A stretch of DNA of 64,000 bases from Metabacillus sediminilitoris (GTDB lineage Bacteria > Bacillota > Bacilli > Bacillales > Bacillaceae): assembly GCF_009720625.1 (NCBI RefSeq), contig NZ_CP046266.1, forward strand, positions 224,001 through 288,000. Direction: 5' to 3'. This document shows positions 32,907 to 42,306 of this stretch, piece after piece. The position numbers and the translations under genes are program-made. The notes beneath the pieces were generated by a model. That model saw only the letters and a list, made by a program, of their open reading frames with translations. It made no database searches and had not been told where the DNA came from. Position 1 is the first letter of the stretch. Each line of letters begins with the position of its first letter.

Positions 32907-33905
32907 GTGCAAAATTATAGAAGTAAAAATCTTTCAGTTGTATGTGTTGGAGAGTTATTAATTGATTTCTTTTGTACTGAAGTTGACGTTGATTTAATAG
33001 AGGGACGTCAATTTTTAAAAAGTGCTGGCGGTGCACCGGCCAATGTATCAGCTGCGATAGCAAAATTAGGTGGAGACGCAGCGTTTAGCGGAAAAGTAGG
33101 AAAGGATCCGTTTGGTTATTTTTTAAAACAAACATTGAACACTGTAAATGTTGATACATCCATGCTTGTCATGGATAAGAAAGCAGCAACAACGCTGGCC
33201 TTTGTTTCATTAAAGAAAAATGGAGAGCGAGACTTTGTCTTCCAAAGGGGAGCAGATGCTCTGTTAACAATGGAGGATATAGATCAAGATAAAATAAGTG
33301 ATGCGAAAATTCTCCATTTTGGTTCGGCAACAGCTATGTTATCTGATCCATTTTGTACAACCTATTTAAAGCTTATGTCCAATGCTAGGGATTTGGGTCA
33401 ATTTATATCTTTTGATCCTAACTATCGCGGCGATTTATGGAAGGGAAGAGTCAATGAATTTGTTACATTCGCAAAAAAGGCGATAGCTTTAAGTGATTTT
33501 GTTAAGGTAAGTGATGACGAGCTGGAGATAATCACAGGTACTAAAGATTATGAAGAAGGTGTTAATATCCTTCATACAATTGGAGCCAAGATTATAGCGG
33601 TTACGCTAGGTAAAAGAGGAACACTGCTGTCTAATGGTAAGAGAAATGAAATTGTAAAAAGCATTCCTGTTACATCAATTGATTCTACAGGCGCAGGAGA
33701 CGCTTTTGTCGGGGCAACTTTATTCAGATTAGCGAACACTGATCATATTAAATCTATTAATAACGATTTTGAGCAGCTACGTGAAATTGTGACTTTTGCG
33801 AATAAGGTTGGCGCTCTCGTTTGTACAAAAATAGGAGCGATTGAAGCACTGCCTTCTATTCAAGAGATAGAAAGATCTTTGTTTCAAAAGTATGTAGAAA
33901 TTTAA
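32907..33905 (+). CDS. fruC: Fructokinase, PfkB family
   Basis: About 332 residues. Ribokinase/PfkB fold: GELLIDFF at the start, [17 protein letters not shown] (~40), and the C-terminal signature [12 protein letters not shown] with the catalytic Asp. It matches YdjE/FruC of Bacillus subtilis, the last gene of the sorbitol locus. Phosphorylates the fructose made by GutB. Start uncertain: GTG at 32907 or 32898, both without an ideal ribosome site. Confidence 0.88.
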   Translation: MQNYRSKNLSVVCVGELLIDFFCTEVDVDLIEGRQFLKSAGGAPANVSAAIAKLGGDAAFSGKVGKDPFGYFLKQTLNTVNVDTSMLVMDKKAATTLAFVSLKKNGERDFVFQRGADALLTMEDIDQDKISDAKILHFGSATAMLSDPFCTTYLKLMSNARDLGQFISFDPNYRGDLWKGRVNEFVTFAKKAIALSDFVKVSDDELEIITGTKDYEEGVNILHTIGAKIIAVTLGKRGTLLSNGKRNEIVKSIPVTSIDSTGAGDAFVGATLFRLANTDHIKSINNDFEQLREIVTFANKVGALVCTKIGAIEALPSIQEIERSLFQKYVEI

Positions 33906-33984
33906 CAGAGATTAAACAAAATTTTATTTATCTCTATAATAAAAATTGCTCAAATTTTGTTCATAGACTTTTTTTCTTCTGTTT

Positions 33985-34078
33985 TAAAATATTTTAAGTG
34001 AAAGATAAAGACCTAATATCAATGATTTTATTAAACTATTATCTCTATTAAATGCCATGATAAATAGGCGGTATGATT
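33985..34078. repeat. Dispersed AT-rich repeat, copy 1
   Basis: Starts AAATATTTTAAGTGAAAGA and ends CATGATAAATAGGCGGTATGAT; similar along its length to 44545-44665, with a partial relative at 40196-40232. Noncoding, AT-rich. Confidence 0.6.
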
Positions 34079-34093
34079 AATAAGTGCCTCAAA

Positions 34094-34124
34094 CCCTTGA
34101 TATGACTGGGTTTGTAAGTGGAAT
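34094..34124 (+). other. att-like core, right copy
   Basis: CCTTGATAT-N5-GGTTT-N2-AAGTGGAAT in the same orientation as the copy behind groEL (26471-26500). The two copies bracket gutR-gutB-gutP-fruC (7.6 kb). The 783-nt gap between fruC and phnD otherwise contains a repeat and a terminator, and no credible gene. Confidence 0.5.
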
Positions 34125-34146
34125 GCTAACATTGAGGATTTTAACG

Positions 34147-34191
34147 GAGGCTTCTCATGAGTTGTGAAAACTTGTGGGAAGCTTCTTTTTT
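34147..34191 (+). terminator. Strong hairpin terminator in the fruC-phnD gap
   Basis: GGAGGCTTCTCATGAGTT pairs (with G-U pairs) to ACTTGTGGGAAGCTTC, followed by TTTTTTC. A 61-codon frame that starts inside the hairpin is not considered a gene. Confidence 0.75.
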
Positions 34192-34688
34192 CATTGAATT
34201 TCGAAAAAAGTTTGAAGCGAAGTATCGAGCATTTGTACCCATAGATAAGGTTGGGACGGTCTGGTCGTTCGTTTCAACTTTTGTTTCTTTTAACTTTTCA
34301 CTCGCTTTATCAATTAAGGTGATATTTCCAAATCCGTTTTGAACCCCTTAGATATGTTGAATAGAAAAGGTACAGTCCCTTTTTATCTTTCCCCGATTAA
34401 AAAAGCATTATCAGAATCCCTATATTTACTTTACAATTATTAACTTAATCTTTACGCCAGGAAAATATTAAATTAACAATCCATCTGTATATTGTTAGTT
34501 GAATACAAGTTGAATACCACGAGAGGTGAGAGAGAATCCAATCTCAATTTTTACATAGGTAAGAAGGAACTTAGTAGGGTAATCAATGGTTTAAAGTTTT
34601 AAGTTTCAGAGTTTTTAGGGTCTAGAAATTTCGAATTAAGTGTCCATTTAATGATTGTTAAATTAACTCTAAGAAGGAGACAAACAAA

Positions 34689-35624
34689 ATGATGAAAAAA
34701 TTATCAAAATTCTTCCTAACAGTAGGACTTGTATCCACTTTGGCAGCGTGTGGGAATCAAGCGAGTTCAACATCTTCAGCTTCCGAAGGTACAGAAAACA
34801 AGGGATGGCCGGAAGAACTGACATTGGTTCAAATGCCAAATGAAAACAATCCAAATGCAGCTTCTATGCATACATCCTTGAGAGATCACCTTTCTGAGGA
34901 ATTAGGAATTGAGGTGAAAGAGTTTGAAGGCGGCAGTTACGCTGTTGGTATTGAAGCATTAGCAAGTGGGAATTTAGATATTATGCTCGCTAGTCCAATG
35001 AGCTATTACCAAGCAGATAAACTTGCAGGTGCGGAATTGTTAGTTACTCCTCAAGTAGAGGGTCTTGAATATTATACTGCTTTTATTACAAAAAAAGATA
35101 ATGAAGAAATCAACAAGATGGAGGATTTAAAAGGAAAGAACTTTGCGTTTGTAAATGCCGCTTCTTCTTCAGGTTATCTTTATCCAAAGGGAACCCTGGT
35201 TCAAGAGTTTAACCTAGATCCAGATTTGGTCGAGCAGTCTGGCTACTTTTTTGAAAATGTGACCTTTTCCGAATCCCACCCAAATAGTGTCATGGGAGTA
35301 AAGATGGGTGACTTTGACGCAGCGGCAGTAGCTCAAGGGCAGCTGGATAGTATGATTGAGGCAGGAACCATTAAGGAAGATGAATTCAAAACAATTGGAC
35401 GTACAGATGATATTCCTGATGCTTCTTATATTGTTCGTGAGGATTTACCTGAAGATTTTAAAAAGGCCTTAAGGGATGCGTTTGTATCATTTGAAGATGA
35501 GAAATATTTTGAGGCCGTCCATAATGATCCAAAGGCACGTTTTGTAGCGACTGAACAAGATTATTATGATCCTACGATTGAAATGTTAGATGCTATAAAT
35601 GCGTTAGAGGAAGAAGCAAAATGA
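34689..35624 (+). CDS. phnD: PhnD-like substrate-binding lipoprotein
   Basis: 311 residues. Lipoprotein signal with lipobox LAAC (Cys21), then a periplasmic-binding fold of the phosphate/phosphite/phosphonate family (EALASGNLDIMLASPMSYYQADK and SASSGYLYPKG-type motif AASSSGYLYPKG). It would capture a phosphorus oxyanion or organophosphate outside the membrane. AAGGAG precedes the ATG. It overlaps phnC by 4 nt. The true ligand cannot be read from sequence. Confidence 0.88.
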   Translation: MMKKLSKFFLTVGLVSTLAACGNQASSTSSASEGTENKGWPEELTLVQMPNENNPNAASMHTSLRDHLSEELGIEVKEFEGGSYAVGIEALASGNLDIMLASPMSYYQADKLAGAELLVTPQVEGLEYYTAFITKKDNEEINKMEDLKGKNFAFVNAASSSGYLYPKGTLVQEFNLDPDLVEQSGYFFENVTFSESHPNSVMGVKMGDFDAAAVAQGQLDSMIEAGTIKEDEFKTIGRTDDIPDASYIVREDLPEDFKKALRDAFVSFEDEKYFEAVHNDPKARFVATEQDYYDPTIEMLDAINALEEEAK

Positions 35625-36439
35625 ATCCATTATTAACAATAAAAAATTTAGTTAAGGTCTATGGTAAAGATACACGTGCGTTGAATGGAATTTCTTTAGA
35701 TATCTACCCAGGTGAATTTATTGTTGTCATCGGTCCTTCTGGTGCTGGAAAGTCCACCTTTATCCGATGTATCAATCGCCTTGTGGATCCGTCCGAAGGG
35801 GATATTATATTTGATGGGCAGCATCTGGAGAAACTTAGTGGGAGGAAACTGCGAAAAGAAAGGTCCAAAATCGGGATGATTTTCCAGCATTATAACTTAG
35901 TTGGTAGAACGAATGTAATTAAAAATGTTCTCCATGGCCAATTAAGCAACATTCCTTTATACAAGAGTTTGCTTGGGCTCTATCGTTTTGAAGATAAGAA
36001 AGAAGCCGTTGAACTTCTTAAAAAAGTGGGTCTTCAAGACCAAATTTATAAACGAGCCGATGAGCTTTCTGGAGGGCAAATGCAGCGGGTTGGAATTTGT
36101 CGAGCGATATTGCAGAGACCAAAGCTACTGCTTGCGGACGAGCCGATCGCGTCGCTGGATCCGCTTTCTGCCAATATTGTGATGCAACAGCTTCATACAA
36201 TTTCTAAAGAAAAGAAATTAACCTGTATTGTGAATCTCCATCAAGTGGACTACGCCAAAAAGTATGCCACACGAATTATTGGGATTAAAAAAGGGACGAT
36301 TGTGTTTGATGGCGCTCCCTCACGATTAACGGATGACATGATTCGGGATATCTATGAGGGAAAAGAATCGCAAATGACGCTACAAGGTGTAAGTGGAACA
36401 CAGTCAATGCAATTGGCGGTGGGACAAAACGATGAATAA
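35621..36439 (+). CDS. phnC: PhnC-like ABC transporter ATPase
   Basis: 272 residues, one ABC domain: Walker A GPSGAGKST (~38), Q-loop IFQHYNLVGRTNVIKNVLHGQL (typical of PhnC), signature LSGGQMQRVGICRA, Walker B LLLADEPIASLDP. It powers the importer formed with the two PhnE permeases. Translationally coupled to phnD (ATGA) and phnE1 (8-nt overlap). Confidence 0.92.
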   Translation: MNPLLTIKNLVKVYGKDTRALNGISLDIYPGEFIVVIGPSGAGKSTFIRCINRLVDPSEGDIIFDGQHLEKLSGRKLRKERSKIGMIFQHYNLVGRTNVIKNVLHGQLSNIPLYKSLLGLYRFEDKKEAVELLKKVGLQDQIYKRADELSGGQMQRVGICRAILQRPKLLLADEPIASLDPLSANIVMQQLHTISKEKKLTCIVNLHQVDYAKKYATRIIGIKKGTIVFDGAPSRLTDDMIRDIYEGKESQMTLQGVSGTQSMQLAVGQNDE

Positions 36440-37229
36440 TAAAACAATTCAAAAGATCCCGCTCGATCATAGAGATTCTAAAAAAATCTATGCAGTTGTG
36501 GCAGCCATCTTTGCCGTGTTGATTTTTTCCGGTTTTTATTTAGAGATTTCCTTTATAGAGATGCTCATGGGTTTACCAAGCTTTGTTATGTTTTTCTTTG
36601 AAAAGTTCTTTCCGCCAAACGCAGATAATTTTCAACAATATATTCCAGCGGTGGTCGATACACTCGGTTATGCGGTTATCTCAACCTACATTTCTACGAT
36701 TTTTGCATTTATTTTCGGGATTTTAATCTCGGAAAATACGAATAAATTTAAAACATTGAGGGTGATTACCCGCGGTTTTGTATCAATATTACGAAATATC
36801 CCTTTTATTATTTGGGGAGCCTTATTGGTTTATATTTTCGGAATAGGCGGGATTGTTGGCGTTTTGGCGTTGATTCTTGTAACAATCGGATTTTTAAGTA
36901 AAAGTTACGCAGAATCGATCGATGAAATTTCTGGAGACAAGCTTGAAGCGTTACGGGCGAATGGTTCTTCTTATTTTCAAATCTTGTTTCATGGAGTCAT
37001 CCCGCAGTTTGTTCCAGCTTGGATTAATTGGACGTTATTTGCTTTCGAAATTAATGTCCGTGCATCTGCTGTTTTAGGTCTTGTTGGAGCCGGCGGGATT
37101 GGCGTCTTAATTGATACAAATATTAATTTATTTAAATACGGAGAAGCGATTACGATTATTGCGGTCGTTGTCATGATTATTTTATTAACAGAGTTAGTAA
37201 CCAATTCGATTCGTAAACGTTTCGTTTAA
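36432..37229 (+). CDS. phnE: PhnE-like permease, first subunit
   Basis: 265 residues from the ATG at 36432; the longer frame beginning inside phnC is unlikely. About six membrane helices and an EAA-type loop (KSYAESIDEISGDKLEALRANGSS). Family motif GLVGAGGIGVLIDTNINLF near the end. It should form a heterodimer with the next gene's product. Confidence 0.9.
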   Translation: MNNKTIQKIPLDHRDSKKIYAVVAAIFAVLIFSGFYLEISFIEMLMGLPSFVMFFFEKFFPPNADNFQQYIPAVVDTLGYAVISTYISTIFAFIFGILISENTNKFKTLRVITRGFVSILRNIPFIIWGALLVYIFGIGGIVGVLALILVTIGFLSKSYAESIDEISGDKLEALRANGSSYFQILFHGVIPQFVPAWINWTLFAFEINVRASAVLGLVGAGGIGVLIDTNINLFKYGEAITIIAVVVMIILLTELVTNSIRKRFV

Positions 37230-37254
37230 TTAAAGTAAGGAGATTGAAGACATA

Positions 37255-38049
37255 ATGGAGCACATTCGAGTCACTTCAAAAGGAAGTGTTGGCAAGTCGA
37301 TTCTTCTTGTTCTTATATTGGGTGCGGTGTTTATTGCAGCTGTGAAGCTTATCAACTTAGATATGCAAAAATTTTATGAACGGTTAGAAAATGTTCCCGA
37401 CGTCTTAAGTCGAATGATGGCTGTCGATTTTTCAATTGTTCCTGATGCTCTTTTAAATATTGTGACCAGTTTAGCATTGGCTTTGTTAACATTGGTCGTG
37501 GCTGTTTTTTTAGCCATGTTTTTAAGTTTTTTAGCAGCATCAAATATTGCACCGAATCGATATTTAGCGATTTTTATAAAAGGTTTTTTTGCCATCATTC
37601 GCTCCGTACCTTCATTGGTATGGGGGCTAATGGTGATTGCGAGTCTTGGGTTTGGCAATGTGTCAGGCTTTATTGCAATTTTGATCTCTGCTGTTGGCTT
37701 TCTGACCAAAACTTTTACAGGGAGTATTGAAGAGACGGGCGGCGAGATTATTGAAGCGATGAAGTCAACAGGGGCTTCTTGGTTCAAAGTTGTTTATCAC
37801 GGATTGATTCCGCTTTGTATTACCGCTTTTGTTGCTTGGATTACCGTTTGCTTTGAAACCAATGTTTCTGAATCTATCGGTTTAGGAATCATTGGGGTCG
37901 GTGGGATTGGTCTTTTATTGACACAAGCGATTAATACGTATAATTATGCACAAACAACGACGATTGTCATTATGATTTGTTTACTTATGGTTGTGCTTGA
38001 ACTGGTGATGACGAGGATTAAAAATAAGATTAAATTTGGGAACAGTTGA
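37255..38049 (+). CDS. phnE: PhnE-like permease, second subunit
   Basis: 264 residues, six membrane helices. Family motifs: KTFTGSIEETGGEIIEAMKSTGAS (EAA loop) and GLGIIGVGGIGLLLTQAINTYNY. Tandem phnE genes are common in Firmicutes. AAGGAG lies upstream of the ATG. It is followed 17 nt later by the phosphatase gene, so this is a five-gene operon. Confidence 0.9.
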   Translation: MEHIRVTSKGSVGKSILLVLILGAVFIAAVKLINLDMQKFYERLENVPDVLSRMMAVDFSIVPDALLNIVTSLALALLTLVVAVFLAMFLSFLAASNIAPNRYLAIFIKGFFAIIRSVPSLVWGLMVIASLGFGNVSGFIAILISAVGFLTKTFTGSIEETGGEIIEAMKSTGASWFKVVYHGLIPLCITAFVAWITVCFETNVSESIGLGIIGVGGIGLLLTQAINTYNYAQTTTIVIMICLLMVVLELVMTRIKNKIKFGNS

Positions 38050-38066
38050 TTTAGGAGGATACTAAG

Positions 38067-38816
38067 ATGATGAAAAATGCAAAATTAAATTGGGTACGCT
38101 TGCCGATTAATAGTCTAGAAAACTGTCGAGAGTTAGGTGGGTACAGTACCGAATATGGGCAACAAACAACGTGGCACTCTTTTTTAAGATCAAGTGACAT
38201 GAGTAAGCTTACTCGAGAGGATATCGTCTTTTTAAAAGAGTACGGGGTGAGAACCGTCATTGATTTGCGAGGAGAAGATGAAATCGAAACTCATAAAAAT
38301 CCACTTGCTGAAGAAGATTTTTGCGAATATCATAATATCCCGTTTATTACCGAACGGGTTTCAGATATTACTCTATCTTCATATGAAGTTTCCATGGGAG
38401 ATTTCTATATTGATTTGCTGGAGCAAAAAAACGATCAGGTGAAGAGAATTTTTGATGCGATTGATCAGGCTGAAGAAGGCTGCATCGTCTTTCATTGCGC
38501 GGCCGGAAAAGATCGAACAGGGATCTTAGCCATGCTGCTGTTAGGCTTAGCAGGAGTAGAAAAGAAGGATATTGTCTCAAATTATGAAGTAACCTACACG
38601 AACTTGGAGTCTATTCAACAGATCGAAAATCCGTATGGAAATATTCCAAATGAGTACATGTATTCAAATCGAGACTACATCCTAAGAGCCTATAAGTATA
38701 TTCTTCATACATATCAAAGTGTCGATCAATTTTTGATGGCAAAAGGTGTGGGGCAGGATGTGATTGATCGAGTGAAGGGACGGTTTATAGGTTTAGGTGA
38801 AACTGTTGCATCATAG
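38067..38816 (+). CDS. Tyrosine-phosphatase-like (IphP-type) enzyme in the phn-like operon
   Basis: 249 residues. The catalytic CX5R loop is FHCAAGKDRTG with Cys144 and Arg150; an N-terminal NCRELGGY and RSSDMSKLT pattern fits the IphP/DUF442-like atypical tyrosine phosphatases. No signal peptide, so it acts in the cytoplasm, on a protein or a small phosphate ester. AGGAGG precedes the start and the gap to phnE is 17 nt. Position suggests that it processes what the importer brings in; this is inference. Confidence 0.85.
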   Translation: MMKNAKLNWVRLPINSLENCRELGGYSTEYGQQTTWHSFLRSSDMSKLTREDIVFLKEYGVRTVIDLRGEDEIETHKNPLAEEDFCEYHNIPFITERVSDITLSSYEVSMGDFYIDLLEQKNDQVKRIFDAIDQAEEGCIVFHCAAGKDRTGILAMLLLGLAGVEKKDIVSNYEVTYTNLESIQQIENPYGNIPNEYMYSNRDYILRAYKYILHTYQSVDQFLMAKGVGQDVIDRVKGRFIGLGETVAS

Positions 38817-38835
38817 AGACGTTTATAAGTTAGAA

Positions 38836-38862
38836 GAAGAAGTGTTAAAGCACTTCTTTTTT
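38836..38862 (+). terminator. Terminator of the importer-phosphatase operon
   Basis: AGAAGTG and CACTTCT pair around TTAAAG, followed by TTTTTT; 20 nt after the phosphatase stop. Confidence 0.85.
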
Positions 38863-39050
38863 CGTTCTCTCAATGTTGGAAATCACAAACAATAATAATC
38901 ACAATCTAACTTATCATAGACAAATTATTATATAATATACTAGATTGGTTTTACTTCCGCTTAGCATCCGATGGAAGGGAAAATAACCTTGCGGATAATT
39001 GTAGGGTAATTTAGAATTACTGTGTATGTCTGTTGAAAGGAATTGTAAAA

Positions 39051-39698
39051 ATGACCCAACACTCTCTTGTTGACATAGCTTATACGAAAATCCGTGAAAA
39101 TTTAATTACTGCAAATTATATGCCAGGAATGCTTTTATCAGAAAATGTATTAGCAAAAGAACTAAATATGAGCCGCACCCCTATTAGAGGCGCAATCTCC
39201 CGTTTAGAGTCAGAGGGATTTGTCTCCTCTATTAAAAATCGTGGAATTTTCGTGAAAGAGATTTCTATGAAAGAATTGCTAGACATTTCGCAAGTAATCT
39301 TATTTTTGCAAGAATTTACTGTAGATGAAGTAGAGGCAAGAGGGCTTTGCTTTGATCTTGAGAAATTAAAAATGTATTTAGAGCTGCAACTTGAAGCAGA
39401 AAAGAATGATGACTATTATAAGTATATTCAATACCATATTCTTTTTACTCAATGTATGATTTCATCTGCAAACAATAAAGTCATGCTAGAATTCATGGAT
39501 TCGTTGAAAGATAAATTTATACGAATGGCTATGGTTAATTGGAAATTAACCCCAAACCAAAAGCATTATTCAGCAAATCAATTAAATAAGATAATTTATG
39601 ACGCAATTTGTTTGCAGAAATACTCCAGCATTAAGCAGATTTGTAAAGAAACATTCTTAAAAACCCGAGAAAGAATCATTATGTCCTCACCATTTTAA
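39051..39698 (+). CDS. GntR-family (FadR/FCD-like) regulator
   Basis: 215 residues from the ATG at 39051 (GAAAGGAAT upstream). N-terminal winged helix with AYTKIRENLITANYMPG and LAKELNMSRTPIRGAISRLESEGF, then an all-helical C-terminal domain of FCD size. Such proteins sense small acids or sugar derivatives. It follows the importer operon after a terminator and has its own promoter region; regulation of that operon is likely but not shown. Confidence 0.88.
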   Translation: MTQHSLVDIAYTKIRENLITANYMPGMLLSENVLAKELNMSRTPIRGAISRLESEGFVSSIKNRGIFVKEISMKELLDISQVILFLQEFTVDEVEARGLCFDLEKLKMYLELQLEAEKNDDYYKYIQYHILFTQCMISSANNKVMLEFMDSLKDKFIRMAMVNWKLTPNQKHYSANQLNKIIYDAICLQKYSSIKQICKETFLKTRERIIMSSPF

Positions 39699-39731
39699 AA
39701 CTTTTTTGACACAAAAATAGTTGATAGAGAC

Positions 39732-39972
39732 GTATATCCTATCTGAATGAATCAACTATATATTAGTTGTTGGTGATGAATTAGATGGTTTGGATCTTAC
39801 CAATGACGGAGTTAAGGAAAATGTATTTGATATGATTTATAATTCATCGAGCCTCAAAAAAGCTCAAGATGATTTCCCAGTTTTAGATATTGAAAATTTA
39901 CCGATATATATAGTGTTTAAAGGTGAAGAGTATAGAACTGATAGCTATGAGATATTAGTTGATTTTTTTTAG
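39732..39972 (+). pseudogene. 5'-truncated remnant of a small Bacillus protein
   Basis: In frame from about 39752 it reads NYILVVGDELDGLDLTNDG and ends PIYIVFKGEEYRTDSYEILVDFF. This resembles the C-terminal half of small thioredoxin-like lipoproteins in Bacillus (from memory). A stop lies just upstream and there is no signal peptide, ATG or ribosome site. Probably a remnant; a TTG start at 39790 cannot be excluded. Confidence 0.4.
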
Positions 39973-40195
39973 CGTTAAAAGGAATTAACTTAAAGTCATT
40001 TTCAATTAAAGGGCGTTTGTGTAATAAGCTCAATAGCTTCTAGCTACTAACGATCAGTTTAATAGAAGAAAAACACCCTGGGTGCCGATATCGATATTAT
40101 TATATATTTTTGAGTGAACATTCTAGTGAGGACCAAATGTTTCATTATGTGGTTTAATTAAGGTTAGATTGTAATATGTTCTCGTGTAAAACCCC

Positions 40196-40250
40196 CAATC
40201 TATGGGCAAAATGATGTAAGGCTTTTAAGCCAAACATCTAACTCTATTTT
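40196..40250. repeat. Dispersed AT-rich repeat, partial copy
   Basis: ATGATGTAAGGCTTTTAAGCCAAACATC-type segment with CTAACTCTATTTT, also seen at 44632-44690. The surrounding 600-nt gap (39973-40573) holds no gene that I can see. Confidence 0.5.
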
Positions 40251-40573
40251 TCTCCCATTTTGAGAACTAGTCATGTAAATGATTTATATCAATAGCAATA
40301 ACCACTTTCTATAAAATTTAGGGAGTGGTTTTTAAGTTGTTAAAATTTGTATATCAAGATTTTTTGGATGACAGAAGATTTAAGAACACTTCAGAGATAA
40401 TCATAGTATGAATTTTGTGGAAACAAAGTGAAATTGTCCCCTTGTCCTACTTTACGATAAATTTGTTAATTATTCACACTCTTGTAATTATATTTTATAT
40501 TTCCTTCAACTTGTTTTTATAGAATGATAGTAATACTTAATGATAAGCAAAAAATGTTGAAGGAGTTGGAAAA

Positions 40574-42175
40574 ATGAAGAATGTATGGAAAAAAGCGATT
40601 TTACCCATTGCCTCTATCAGTATAGCATCTGTGTTGTTGATACATACCATTCCAGAAACTTTAGTTCAAGCGGAGTCGAAAGCTCAATCCCAGGTACAAA
40701 TGAAGAACAATTCTCTTCCATTGGGAACACCTAATTTACAAGAGGAAAGAATATCTGTAAGTCTAGCCCCTGGAGTAACTTATACAAGAATCAATCGCAG
40801 TGAAACATCGCCTAAAGATTTTTTTACAATCGATGTGGCATTTGTAGCAACACATGAGCAAGCAAAAGGATTGTCGGAAAAATTAGAGAAGGATGGTTTT
40901 AAGAACCATATCATTCGAGAACCGAATCGGGCGATGGATGATCAAGAAAAAGACCCGCTAGGATTTATTGTCCGTGTTGGTCATTTTGAGCTAGAAGCTG
41001 ACGCTAAAGCATTTCAACAAACCTTATCTGAAAAAGGGTATACGGGCCATCGAGTGGTGTATACCGGTGAAGACGGAGACCAAACTACAGGACCATGGGT
41101 TATAAATGTTTTAGAAGTCAATCCCGATACATTTAAAGGAAAAGTAATGCCTGAATTAGGGAATGACATTGTGACAGGTAAAGAAACTTTAACCCAAATG
41201 GCTGAAAGGAATGAGGCCATTGCTGGAATTAATGCAGGATACTTTGTTGTGGGTGAAAAGGATGGAACATCTGGAGATCTTGCAGGTATATTTGCTAATA
41301 ATGGACAACTTGTGAGTGAAGCGATTAATGGCCGTTCAGCTCTGATTCTATCTTCAACTGGAGAAGATGCAGAAATCGCTTCGGTCTCTACTTCTATTCA
41401 AGCGGCATCTTCTGACGGTGCTGTTCGGGAAGTTGATGGATTAAACCGAAAGCCAGGATTGATCCGCAATTGTGGTGGTGTTGGTGGAGACACAACGACA
41501 GAATTACCGAAGCATGATTATACTTGCACAGACGAGAGTGAACTGATCCAATATACTTCCGTATTTGGTGAGAAGACGGAACCCGGTCAAGGGGTGGAAG
41601 TAGTATTAAATGATTCTGGTGAGGTAGTTGAAATTCGCAACCAACTTGGAGGCGAAATTCCAAATAGTGGTTCTGTTCTTGCGGGAACGGGAGAAGCAGC
41701 AGAGTGGCTTCACGATCATGCTCAACAGGGAATGAAGATCCAGGTTAATAGTGACATCATTGCTGATGGAAAGCCATTAGAACTAGAGCAAACAACCAGC
41801 ATCTTAAATGGTGGCCCTCGTTTATTGGAAAACGGTAAAATCGCTATTAATGCAGTGGAGGAAGGATTTCACTGGGAGGAAGATCCAGGGTTCTACTACC
41901 GATTTGGGGAACGACGTAATCCAAGAACTCTTGCAGGAATTAAGGAAAATGGCAACCTATTATTTGTAACAATCGACGGACGTGCTCCAGGATGGAGTGT
42001 TGGTGCTAATTTTGAAGAAAGTGCTAAAGTGATGAAGTCATTAGGAGCAGTGGATGCCATTAACCTTGATGGTGGAGGATCAACTAGTATGACCGTTGGT
42101 AATGATTTAGTAACAAGACCCTCTGATGCAGCAGGTGAACGGCCAATTGCCGACGCAATATTGTTAATAGAATAA
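40574..42175 (+). CDS. Secreted phosphodiester glycosidase (NAGPA domain)
   Basis: 533 residues. Signal peptide ~1-33 ending AQAES-like (VQAES). Residues ~85-165 form a SPOR-like region (two halves with KGLSEKLEKDGF and KAFQQTLSEKGY). From ~205 a phosphodiester glycosidase/NAGPA (DUF2233) domain follows with INAGYF, TSILNGGPRLL, RNPRTLAGI and the closing NLDGGGSTSMT. The family removes sugars linked through phosphodiesters, as in phosphorylated exopolymers. AAGGAG precedes the ATG. No cell-wall anchor is seen. Exact substrate unknown. Confidence 0.87.
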   Translation: MKNVWKKAILPIASISIASVLLIHTIPETLVQAESKAQSQVQMKNNSLPLGTPNLQEERISVSLAPGVTYTRINRSETSPKDFFTIDVAFVATHEQAKGLSEKLEKDGFKNHIIREPNRAMDDQEKDPLGFIVRVGHFELEADAKAFQQTLSEKGYTGHRVVYTGEDGDQTTGPWVINVLEVNPDTFKGKVMPELGNDIVTGKETLTQMAERNEAIAGINAGYFVVGEKDGTSGDLAGIFANNGQLVSEAINGRSALILSSTGEDAEIASVSTSIQAASSDGAVREVDGLNRKPGLIRNCGGVGGDTTTELPKHDYTCTDESELIQYTSVFGEKTEPGQGVEVVLNDSGEVVEIRNQLGGEIPNSGSVLAGTGEAAEWLHDHAQQGMKIQVNSDIIADGKPLELEQTTSILNGGPRLLENGKIAINAVEEGFHWEEDPGFYYRFGERRNPRTLAGIKENGNLLFVTIDGRAPGWSVGANFEESAKVMKSLGAVDAINLDGGGSTSMTVGNDLVTRPSDAAGERPIADAILLIE

Positions 42176-42253
42176 TAGATTAGAATGTGATATGGAAATA
42201 GACCTTAATCCTTTGATTCGTATTTGATTGAGCTTTTGAAGAATAACCTATAC

Positions 42254-42306
42254 AAAGAAGGCTGACTCAAAAAGTTGCTGAATAACAACTTTTTGGACAG
42301 CTTTTT
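42254..42306 (+). terminator. Hairpin after the glycosidase
   Basis: AAAAAGTTG and CAACTTTTT pair around CTGAATAA, followed by GGACAGCTTTTTT; nested with GGCTG/CAGC. Works as terminator about 85 nt after the gene. Confidence 0.7.

Noticed and set aside
34157-34342. 61-codon frame after fruC
   Set aside because: Its ATG is inside a strong terminator hairpin with T run; no family resemblance.
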